NCBI GenBank assembly: GCA_900771045.1
Contig: CAAGMM010000044.1
Span: 1-6,526 of the forward strand
DNA: 6,526 bases
Direction of reading: 5' to 3'
Source: Bacteroidales bacterium
Lineage (GTDB): Bacteria > Bacteroidota > Bacteroidia > Bacteroidales > F082
Shown: positions 1 through 6,135 of the stretch, piece after piece
Layout: the number at the start of each line of letters is the position of its first letter
How positions within the stretch are numbered: position 1 is the first letter of the stretch
Notes under the pieces: model-generated
What the model was told of the DNA's origin: nothing
What the model saw: the letters and a program-made list of their open reading frames with translations, nothing else
Databases searched by the model: none
Program-made: the position numbers and the translations under genes

Positions 1-1178
1 TGAATCATTCCAACAACCTGCTGTACAAAATGCTCAAGGCGCCATATAACCATTATTCACCTCTTTTGGAGGCGGAGGAAATACAGCGTATCCGCGACGA
101 AAAGTTCGATTATACTGATTCTGTACAAGGCTACAAACCTTTCACCCTGCGTCAAAGTTCGCGCGTGCGTTATAATCTGCTGACCGATACATGGGTGGCG
201 GAAGACGGCAGCACCACTTCGATGCCGTTCGGTATCCATCAAATATACGAGGAAATCGTCGCCCCGATGGTGGAAAAACTGATGCTGGAAAACCGCATAG
301 AACGTCTCAAGGTGTATAACCACATCAAGGACCAGAAAATCAGCTACCTCAACAAATGGCATCAGGACACAGACGCCTTCTACCGTTCCAACCGCTCACA
401 GTCGGCCGACCTCATCAACCTCATGCAGGAAAGCCTCCGCGAATATGTGGCGGCCTATAACACTTTGGCATCGTTGCAGAAAACCAAGGAGTCGATGAAC
501 AAGACGAAAAATCTCGAAGCCGGCATAGTTGATACGAAAGACAATACGGCAGAGACATTATTGGCTTTTGAAACACAAGCGAAACAGTTTGAACAGATAC
601 AGAATGATTTTGAAGATTATATGGATCGTCTAAAAGAGGATATCGATGACAAGGCAGAGGAATTCGGCCACATAGAATATTACGACGCCCATCTGCAAGA
701 CGGTCATTTCCACGATTTGGCTCAGGCGGCGAATGAAGTCAGAAATATGGACGAGCGTCGCAAAACACTGACTGCAGTCAACCCGCTACTCGCTAAGAAA
801 TCAAATATTCCGCCAGCCCCGAAGGTAGAAGACCTGACATACGAGAATTTATCTCTCAACCTGCCCCTGATTGCCAAAAACGCACTCGAAGAATTGGCGA
901 ATGCGGCTGTAGAGGACGAAGCACGAGAAGACCCTGACTCCGAAACGGAAGACGAAGAAATTCTTGAAGAAGAAAAGCTTGGTGATGAAGACGAGAATGA
1001 CGGGGACGTCACTGAAAATGCCGGCGACGATGAAGAAGTAGATGACGAAGACGAGGATGAGGATGAAGATGAGGATGAGGATGAAGATGAAGATGAGGAT
1101 GAGGATGAGGATGAGGATGAGGATGAGGATGAGGATGACGACGAAGCTGAAGACGACGAAGAAGACAACGACAAATAA
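1..1178 (+). CDS. Unknown helical protein with long Asp/Glu-rich C-terminal tail (probably 5'-partial)
   Basis: I do not recognise a family and assign no function. The frame is open from the left edge. The first ATG is at 30 (382 residues from there), but nine in-frame codons before it read as ordinary protein (NHSNNLLYK) and no ribosome binding site precedes it, so the true start is probably upstream. Residues are numbered from that ATG. Residues 1-75 are mixed, with many aromatics. Residues about 75-260 are charged and heptad-like and look like long helices or coiled coil. A Pro-rich linker (IPPAPK) lies near 260-266. From about residue 295 to the end the chain is almost entirely Asp and Glu, ending in DEEDNDK. 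No signal peptide or membrane segment is visible, so a cytoplasmic location is likely. The next gene starts 12 nt after the stop, which suggests cotranscription. An intrinsically disordered acidic tail could bind basic partners or cations; that is inference. Confidence 0.85.
   Translation, partial: NHSNNLLYKMLKAPYNHYSPLLEAEEIQRIRDEKFDYTDSVQGYKPFTLRQSSRVRYNLLTDTWVAEDGSTTSMPFGIHQIYEEIVAPMVEKLMLENRIERLKVYNHIKDQKISYLNKWHQDTDAFYRSNRSQSADLINLMQESLREYVAAYNTLASLQKTKESMNKTKNLEAGIVDTKDNTAETLLAFETQAKQFEQIQNDFEDYMDRLKEDIDDKAEEFGHIEYYDAHLQDGHFHDLAQAANEVRNMDERRKTLTAVNPLLAKKSNIPPAPKVEDLTYENLSLNLPLIAKNALEELANAAVEDEAREDPDSETEDEEILEEEKLGDEDENDGDVTENAGDDEEVDDEDEDEDEDEDEDEDEDEDEDEDEDEDEDEDDDEAEDDEEDNDK
1053..1136 (+). 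repeat. Tandem hexanucleotide repeat GARGAT, 14 units, encoding (Glu-Asp)n
   Basis: Fourteen consecutive 6-base units of GAG/GAA followed by GAT run without interruption. The last seven (1095-1136) are perfect GAGGAT copies, while the earlier ones vary only at the third position of the Glu codon. Degenerate GAC/GAA codons flank the array on both sides. Because the unit is two codons, gain or loss of units by slippage would change tail length without shifting the frame. The homogeneous 3' half is consistent with recent expansion, while the third-position variation in the 5' half suggests older copies. Confidence 0.95.
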
Positions 1179-1190
1179 AAAGCTATTGTT

Positions 1191-2096
1191 ATGGAGTACA
1201 TTAACTGTGTAGTAGATACAAAGCCCATGGCGGATGAGTTGAAGACGGTCAGCAGGTGCGTGACCGGTACGACAACGGCCGTCGTGGCTATGCAGACTGC
1301 TGTTATTAAAGCCGACCAGGACGCTGCCGACCAAGTGTGCGAAGATGTAAATCGCGGTTTTCACGCCTTGATGAGTTCGCAAATATCCCAAAAGATAGCT
1401 AAGCTGCAAAGTGAGGTGGATTCTCATCTTTTGCGTCTGAACCAGCAGACGAAACAGCTGCTCAACATCAAAAAGCAGATGGAAAAAGATTATATGCGCA
1501 CTTCCGCACGATACAGAAAGACTTTCAGCCTGCTGAATTCCGAATTGCGCCAACGTGTACAGGAGCTCGATCAGCCGGTGTTCCGTTTTGCCGAAACGGA
1601 AGTGGAGACGACCAACAACAGGATGTCGATGTTGGCGGCTGCCGTCCCCGTCGGACAACTTGAATCTGTAACGGAAGCACAAAAAATCATCACTTCCAAC
1701 GTGAAACGCAATAGTCTTAAAGTGCTTGAGGCGACACGGTCGTTTGTATCGTCGATGGAAGAGCAGAAGGCATTGACCAACCGCATCCTCCTTACTGACC
1801 GAAAAGGGGAGAGCTATGTGTTATATACGCCCGTCGTCGTGGCGGAAGGGAGATACGAACAAGGTGTAGCAGCTTCTGCCTACTGCAGTTCAGAACTCTT
1901 TTCAGAGCAAAACGTGTCCGACATCCGCAGTGAAGTCGTTCAGGCTGTTGCCGGTATGGACTGGCGTCTTGCCGGGCGTGAGGCCTCCGTCGATAATGAG
2001 CTGGTACGCCTGATGGAGGAGACGACGGTCCCGGAAAGGGTGAAAAAAACAATCAGCACACTCATAAATGCAGCGGATAAGTATCAAACCCTTTAA
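1191..2096 (+). CDS. Unknown coiled-coil protein, shorter member of a tandem paralogous pair
   Basis: The product is 301 residues of unknown function, largely alpha-helical, with no signal peptide or membrane segment. It starts at the ATG 12 nt after the upstream stop; no Shine-Dalgarno is present. It is a paralogue of the next gene, by matches read directly from the translations. A VDTxP stretch and a TG-rich turn followed by a VVAMQTAV helix occupy residues 8-38. The long helical core carries KQMEKDYMRTSARY at 95-108, then an LDQPVF segment (126-131). The C-terminal part has YTPV (212-215) and CSSELFS (232-238). Compared with the paralogue it lacks the first 40-odd residues, the Gly/Ser/Pro-rich beta-type N-terminus. 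Residues 60-125 look like an extended coiled coil. The pair may form a hetero-oligomer, which is inference. Only 11 nt separate it from the next gene. Confidence 0.88.
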   Translation: MEYINCVVDTKPMADELKTVSRCVTGTTTAVVAMQTAVIKADQDAADQVCEDVNRGFHALMSSQISQKIAKLQSEVDSHLLRLNQQTKQLLNIKKQMEKDYMRTSARYRKTFSLLNSELRQRVQELDQPVFRFAETEVETTNNRMSMLAAAVPVGQLESVTEAQKIITSNVKRNSLKVLEATRSFVSSMEEQKALTNRILLTDRKGESYVLYTPVVVAEGRYEQGVAASAYCSSELFSEQNVSDIRSEVVQAVAGMDWRLAGREASVDNELVRLMEETTVPERVKKTISTLINAADKYQTL

Positions 2097-2107
2097 TTTG
2101 TGTCATT

Positions 2108-3121
2108 ATGAGTTATTCTAAAACATACCGAAAAAAGATAGTTATCCCATACCGGGGAAGCGTTAACTATAGTTATCCCGCTTCTTCGACCGGTGGAAGC
2201 GGTTCCGCCCCATTTAGCGGCACGGTTTCTGAAGACGTGGTGGTAAATATCAATGTCGATACGGTGCCGTTTGACACCAGTGTTGACGCCTGTGTCAGAC
2301 AAGTGGATGGACTCACCGGTTCCGTCGTCGCTACGGAAACGGCTCAAGTGGCAAGCATCATTCAAAAAGGCAGGCGAATAGGCCGTACAATAGTTGACGG
2401 CTTTTTTAACACGGTCGATTTCGAGATTTCCACTCAGATTGTGGAAATACAGAAGCGCGTCGAATCACTCCTTCTCGACCTCAACGAGAAACAGAAAAGG
2501 CTGGCCGCTTTCCGCAAACAGATGGAGAAGGATTACCACCGCACAGCCGAACGCTATATGTCCGTCTTCGGAGATTTGGACAAGGAACTTGACAACCGCA
2601 TACACGCTATAGACCAACAGGTCTTCGGTTCGGCCGACGAGATGTATCGCGCAGAAGACCGTTTTATGGAGACGGATATGCTGAATATTTCCTCCCTCGC
2701 GAGTAAGGAAAACGCCATCCTCGGCGCACAGATTTGCACCGCCTTGGCAAAAGATCACGCATTCAAAGCACTCAATGAGGCAAATACTTTCCTGGCAAAG
2801 AAAGCCGCCACGGAACAGACATTGTCGCACTGTAAATTAGATGACAGCCGCAACCGGAAATTTTACGCCCCGGTGTGCTGCAGCTTGTGTGTCAAAAGTG
2901 AAAAACAGCAGGAAGTCAATTGTTTCGCAAGCGAATTGTTTTCTCCCTCGGTCCGGGAAAAAGTCGCTGAAAAAGCCGGCGAAACAGACTTTGACAATCT
3001 GTCTGAGGAAGACAAAAAAAACGTCGATGTCTTCTTCCATAACATCCTTAATGAATTTAATGCAGTTGACGAAAGAACAGCACGGATAAAATCTCTTATT
3101 TCAAAACTTTATTCTAAATAG
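2108..3121 (+). CDS. Unknown coiled-coil protein with beta-type N-terminal extension, longer member of the paralogous pair
   Basis: The product is 337 residues of unknown function. It starts at ATG 2108, 11 nt after the previous stop. The N-terminus (1-50) is unlike the rest: Tyr/Ser/Gly/Pro-rich with alternating hydrophobics (IVIPYRGSVNYSYP, then VVVNINVDT), suggesting short beta strands before the helical body. Residues 50-175 match the upstream gene: VDTVP (50-54), LTGSVVATETAQ (69-80), the core KQMEKDYHRTAERY (137-150) and DQQVF (169-173). The C-terminal part has FYAPV (252-256) and CFASELFS (272-279), again matching. A cysteine cluster, Cys257-Cys258-x-x-Cys261 with His241/Cys242 and Cys272 nearby, is mostly absent from the paralogue. 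I recall N-termini of the type 'SYSK...IPYxGSVxYPAS' in unannotated proteins from other bacteria, but I know of no assigned function. The stop TAG overlaps a possible GTG start of the next gene. Confidence 0.88.
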   Translation: MSYSKTYRKKIVIPYRGSVNYSYPASSTGGSGSAPFSGTVSEDVVVNINVDTVPFDTSVDACVRQVDGLTGSVVATETAQVASIIQKGRRIGRTIVDGFFNTVDFEISTQIVEIQKRVESLLLDLNEKQKRLAAFRKQMEKDYHRTAERYMSVFGDLDKELDNRIHAIDQQVFGSADEMYRAEDRFMETDMLNISSLASKENAILGAQICTALAKDHAFKALNEANTFLAKKAATEQTLSHCKLDDSRNRKFYAPVCCSLCVKSEKQQEVNCFASELFSPSVREKVAEKAGETDFDNLSEEDKKNVDVFFHNILNEFNAVDERTARIKSLISKLYSK

Positions 3122-3126
3122 TGATT

Positions 3127-4092
3127 ATGAAAAACTTAAAGGAAATAAACATTAACGAAACGAGTATTCTTCTTAACGGTAATTTGGTGAAAGGCGGAAT
3201 CATCCCAAGCAGGATAGCCGAGTTGACGCGCGTCGTCACCATCCAGTCAGATACAGTCATCAATGGCCCTGTTTATGCGGCACAAATGGAAATACAGGGT
3301 GGGGAAGTGCAGATTACCGGGGCGGTGTTTGTACAGCGCGAACTCCACATCAACTCCGACGCCGCGGGAATCGTCGATTTTCAAAAATGCGTTGCTTCTT
3401 CCAGTTCCGTCGTGTCACGCGCGCGAAAATGCCGGGTCACTTTTCACTCTGACATCAACGCTAAATCGGTGTCATTGGTGAACGCTTTTGTAGCGGGAAG
3501 TATTTATGCGGACGAAATCGTTTTGGAAAACAGTGTCGTTATCGGCGGAATATTCGCCACTCAAAGCGTTGACTTGAACAACTGCGTTATCGGCACCTTC
3601 AACACACCATACGTCCATGTGGAAGGGATAATCAATATGCTCCTGCCGACGGCCTTTTCTGTCGAGAAAATCAATTACGCTCCAGGTACGAAAATGTTTA
3701 ATCTGGCTCTTGCCGACCTCGGCGCATTGTACCGCGGAGTGAAGGAATCGCCAGAATCAGGTAAAATCGAAATGAATCTCGATGTGGATGATATTAAAAC
3801 CACACTCACCGACGAATCTTCACAAAAGTCATTGCACAGCTATACCGTAATAGGAAAAGTGTTGGCCGCTGACCTGGTTGATTACGACAAATTCCAAAAT
3901 CATTTTCTGCTGACGGCCGCCGCCTTAGGACCTCAATTGCTTCGTACATACGATTTCGGGACGGATGCGCAGGGCAAAACGAAACAATTGGTGTTCGAGG
4001 ATATTCGTGAATTCTTCTTTGATATCCTGAACGGGAAAACGAATATCCGGCCTATGACGGGGACATTCAATATTGCCGATATTGTACGATAA
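3127..4092 (+). CDS. Bactofilin-like beta-helix protein with a novel C-terminal domain
   Basis: Residues about 35-168 show the spaced pattern of a right-handed beta-helix of the bactofilin (polymer-forming cytoskeletal) type. Short strands of alternating hydrophobics recur with turns such as INGPVYA, ITGAVFV, VAGSIYADEIVL and VIGGIFATQSVDL, ending at YVHVEG. Bactofilins self-assemble into filaments without nucleotides and act as scaffolds; that is family knowledge. Here the helix is followed by about 150 residues (170-321) with helical and mixed character (ALADLGALYRG, LEDIREFFFDI-like stretch near 289-300) that I do not recognise. Typical bactofilins are shorter and end in disordered tails, so this is at best a distant relative. 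I chose the ATG at 3127 (321 residues), 5 nt after the upstream stop. A GTG at 3121 overlapping that stop would add two residues. No signal peptide is seen, so a cytoplasmic or membrane-apposed scaffold is likely. It closes the four-gene run. Confidence 0.8.
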   Translation: MKNLKEININETSILLNGNLVKGGIIPSRIAELTRVVTIQSDTVINGPVYAAQMEIQGGEVQITGAVFVQRELHINSDAAGIVDFQKCVASSSSVVSRARKCRVTFHSDINAKSVSLVNAFVAGSIYADEIVLENSVVIGGIFATQSVDLNNCVIGTFNTPYVHVEGIINMLLPTAFSVEKINYAPGTKMFNLALADLGALYRGVKESPESGKIEMNLDVDDIKTTLTDESSQKSLHSYTVIGKVLAADLVDYDKFQNHFLLTAAALGPQLLRTYDFGTDAQGKTKQLVFEDIREFFFDILNGKTNIRPMTGTFNIADIVR

Positions 4093-4207
4093 ATTTCGAA
4101 ATGTCGGCAAAGTCGATGCTGATTGGATTATGAATTCCACAATTCGACAGCCTGACCCTTAAGGCGTGTTCTCTAAATTAAACCGTAATGATTTTGAATG
4201 TTTTTTC

Positions 4208-4259
4208 GTAACTTCGCAACATTAATTGAAAATATAAATCAAAAAGTTGCGTTTATTAC
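4208..4259. promoter_or_regulatory. Interrupted inverted repeat upstream of the dipeptidase promoter
   Basis: The left arm GTAA-CTT-CGCAAC (4208-4220) and right arm GTTGCG-TTTA-TTAC (4246-4259) are complementary in the inner 6 and outer 4 bases, with a small unpaired internal part. They are separated by 25 AT-rich bases. The left arm also contains TAACTTCG (4209-4216), one base off the -7 consensus. It could be a regulator binding site, a cruciform or a remnant of a second promoter. Chance is possible given the AT-rich background. Confidence 0.3.
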
Positions 4260-4280
4260 TTTAATTCAGCTTTTTTTTAT

Positions 4281-4288
4281 TAACTTTG
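4281..4288 (+). promoter_or_regulatory. Bacteroidota-type -7 promoter element for the C69 dipeptidase gene
   Basis: TAACTTTG matches the Bacteroidota housekeeping -7 consensus TAnnTTTG exactly and is followed by GC. It would start transcription roughly 35-40 bases before ATG 4335. The -33 element is poor: the best candidates at usable spacing are TTAC (4256-4259) or TTTA (4260-4263) rather than TTTG. A T tract lies immediately upstream. The leader before the ATG is almost pure A/T with no Shine-Dalgarno, as is usual for this phylum. Confidence 0.65.
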
Positions 4289-4334
4289 CTTCCTGATTAG
4301 TGAGGATGAAGATTTTTAATTTAAAACTTTTTAT

Positions 4335-6077
4335 ATGAAAAAGCACATCTTAACACTTGCGGCACTGCTCTTCGCCTTCTACGCCGAATCAGTTGCCTGC
4401 ACCAACTTTCTGATTACCAAGGGCGCGTCGGCTGACGGCTCGTGTATGATTTCGTATGCCGCCGACTCGCACGTGTTGTACGGCGAACTGTACCACTATC
4501 CGGCCGCCGATTATCCTAAAGGCGCAATGCGCGAAGTCTGGAACTGGGACAGCGGCAACTACCTCGGACAGATTCCCGAAGTGAGCCACACCTACAACGT
4601 CGTCGGCAATATGAACGAGTGGCAGCTCGCTATTGGCGAAACGACTTTCGGAGGCCTCGAACAACTTTGGGAAGGCCAGGGAGTGATTGACTACGGAAGC
4701 CTTATCTACATCACGCTGCAACGCTGCAAGACAGCCCGCGAAGCCATCAAATGCATGGCCGAACTCACAGCCGAATACGGATACGTCAGCGAGGGCGAGT
4801 CGTTTTCCATCGCCGACACCGAAGAAGTCTGGATTCTCGAAATGATCGGCAAAGGCAAGGATAACAAAGGCGCAGTCTGGGTCGCCCGCCGTATTCCCGA
4901 CGGTTACATCTCCGGACACGCCAACCAGGCACGCATCACGACTTTCCCGCTCGCCACAAGGAAATGCAAGACTTCCATCACTTCGAAAAATATCGACAAA
5001 CTCTTCAAGAACGCCGATATCGACTGCGTTTATTCCGCCGATGTCATCAGCTTCGCAAAGGAAAACAAACTCTATGAAGGCCCGGATGAGAAATTCTCGT
5101 TCTCGGATGTTTATGCCCCGGTTGATTTCAGCGGCGCACGCTACTGCGACCTGCGCGTCTGGGCTATGTTCAACAGATGTTCTGACGATATGGCCCAATA
5201 TTGGGACTATGCGACGGGCCGCGACATCAAACGCGCAAAGCCATACGTCGCCGGACAGCCTCAGACACCGGAGACCTTCCCGACAAACAGAATGCCTCTC
5301 TGGATCAAGCCTAACAAGCCGGTCAGCGTCCTCGATATGATGGCGTTCATGCGTGACCATCTTGAAAACACCGAACTCGATATGGCCCTTGACTACGGTG
5401 CCGGTCCGTTCCACTGCCCATACCGCTGGCGCCCGATGGAATGGGAAGTCGACGGCGTGAAATATATTCACGAACGCACCACCGCGACGCAACAGACGGG
5501 ATTCTCATTCGTGACGCAGAGCCGCTCCAACACCATCGCCGACCTCGGCGGAATAATCTGGTGGGGCGTCGATGATGCCGACAACACCGTCTATTGCCCA
5601 TTCTACACCTGTATGACCAACGTTCCGAACTGCTACCGCGTCGGCAACGGCTCAATGATGCAGTGGTCGGAAACGGCCGGTTTCTGGGTCTTCAACCAAA
5701 TGAGCAACTGGGCCTATACAAAATACAACTACATCCACCCCGAAATAGCCGCTAAACAGTCACAGTTTGAAGGCAACTGGACGAAACAGGTTTTAGACAT
5801 CGACAAAAAGGCCGCCAAACTTGCGGAGACAGACCACGCCAAAGCTGTCAGTATGCTTACGACATTCTCATGCACGGAGGCCGAAAAACTCGTCGCCGAA
5901 TGGAGAAATTTCTATCACGATTTGTTTGTGAAGTATATGGACGGCAACGTGAAGACGGCAAGGGAAACCCCCGAAGGCTACAAATATTACGCGCCGAAAG
6001 TGGAACAACCCGAATATGACAAGGGCTTCTACAAGGTTATAATAGACCAGACGGGAGATAAACTCAAGATGTATTAA
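4335..6077 (+). CDS. Secreted C69-family dipeptidase (Ntn hydrolase)
   Basis: The 580-residue product belongs to peptidase family C69 (PepD/secernin group), Ntn hydrolases that cleave dipeptides using an N-terminal Cys. Residues 1-21 are a signal peptide: Lys2-Lys3, a hydrophobic core (ILTLAALLFAFYA) and a cleavable SVA end. Cys22 follows directly in the family hallmark ACTNF...KGASADGS (21-36), so export and exposure of the nucleophile may be one step. Other family-typical stretches are YAADSH (41-46), GETTFGG (101-107), EGESFSIAD with VWILEM (153-170) and GHANQARI (194-201). The length and intact reading suggest a functional enzyme. The likely location is the periplasm, or the cell surface if Cys22 is instead lipidated, with a role in using peptides as a carbon and nitrogen source. 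It has its own promoter upstream and a hairpin just after its stop, so it is probably monocistronic. No metal-site peptidase motif is present. The exact substrate cannot be read from sequence. Confidence 0.93.
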   Translation: MKKHILTLAALLFAFYAESVACTNFLITKGASADGSCMISYAADSHVLYGELYHYPAADYPKGAMREVWNWDSGNYLGQIPEVSHTYNVVGNMNEWQLAIGETTFGGLEQLWEGQGVIDYGSLIYITLQRCKTAREAIKCMAELTAEYGYVSEGESFSIADTEEVWILEMIGKGKDNKGAVWVARRIPDGYISGHANQARITTFPLATRKCKTSITSKNIDKLFKNADIDCVYSADVISFAKENKLYEGPDEKFSFSDVYAPVDFSGARYCDLRVWAMFNRCSDDMAQYWDYATGRDIKRAKPYVAGQPQTPETFPTNRMPLWIKPNKPVSVLDMMAFMRDHLENTELDMALDYGAGPFHCPYRWRPMEWEVDGVKYIHERTTATQQTGFSFVTQSRSNTIADLGGIIWWGVDDADNTVYCPFYTCMTNVPNCYRVGNGSMMQWSETAGFWVFNQMSNWAYTKYNYIHPEIAAKQSQFEGNWTKQVLDIDKKAAKLAETDHAKAVSMLTTFSCTEAEKLVAEWRNFYHDLFVKYMDGNVKTARETPEGYKYYAPKVEQPEYDKGFYKVIIDQTGDKLKMY

Positions 6078-6083
6078 AGGTGA

Positions 6084-6113
6084 TTTTGGGGCTGAAGAAA
6101 TTCAGCCCCAAAA
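6084..6113 (+). terminator. Strong stem-loop after the dipeptidase gene, probable terminator without a U tract
   Basis: The arm TTTTGGGGCTGAA (6084-6096), a GAAA loop (6097-6100) and the arm TTCAGCCCCAAAA (6101-6113) form a perfect 13-bp stem starting 6 nt after the stop. The GAAA loop is a GNRA tetraloop, which stabilises RNA hairpins. The downstream side continues as A residues rather than a T run, so it is not a textbook intrinsic terminator on either strand. It could act as a terminator or as a 3'-end protector of the dipeptidase mRNA. Confidence 0.6.
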
Positions 6114-6135
6114 AATATAGGCTAACGACTTTGTT

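Larger units (their letters stand above)
4093..4334. other. AT-rich intergenic region between the four-gene module and the dipeptidase gene
   Basis: No credible ORF is present. The first part (4093-4170) has only weak symmetric elements, such as the short palindromes ATTTCGAAAT and CCTTAAGG. None is a stable GC-rich stem followed by a T run, so I see no convincing intrinsic terminator for the upstream operon. From about 4170 the sequence becomes strongly AT-rich. It carries two TAACTTyG elements (4209-4216 and 4281-4288), an interrupted inverted repeat and a T8 tract (4271-4278). Confidence 0.6.

Noticed and set aside
1053..1136. CRISPR array or regulatory iteron
   Set aside because: The unit is 6 bases with no spacers and matches the codon frame of an acidic tail, so it is a coding microsatellite-type repeat.
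722..1228. - strand frame encoding a poly-Ser protein
   Set aside because: The Ser run is the reverse reading of the GAGGAT repeat. The frame spans the end of one real gene and the start of the next and has no independent support.
849..1682. 277-codon - strand frame with an Ile-Leu run resembling a membrane segment
   Set aside because: The hydrophobic (IL)n run is another reverse reading of the same hexanucleotide repeat, and the frame overlaps two supported + strand genes.
3121..3126. GTG start for the beta-helix gene overlapping the upstream TAG
   Set aside because: It would give MIMKNLKE. The ATG two codons later is the more likely start, since GTG starts are less common and neither position has a ribosome binding site. 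The GTG cannot be excluded.
1..4092. Phage or secretion-system structural cluster
   Set aside because: No portal, terminase, tail, ATPase or secretin motif is visible, and the coiled-coil proteins alone are not evidence for a phage.
4091..4160. Terminator for the four-gene operon
   Set aside because: Only short, weak palindromes are present (ATTTCGAAAT, CCTTAAGG), without a GC-rich stem followed by a T run.
4389..5492. 367-codon open frame on the - strand
   Set aside because: It lies wholly inside the dipeptidase gene, whose family motifs are clear. The reverse translation has no recognisable domain and no start context. It is an effect of biased third codon positions.
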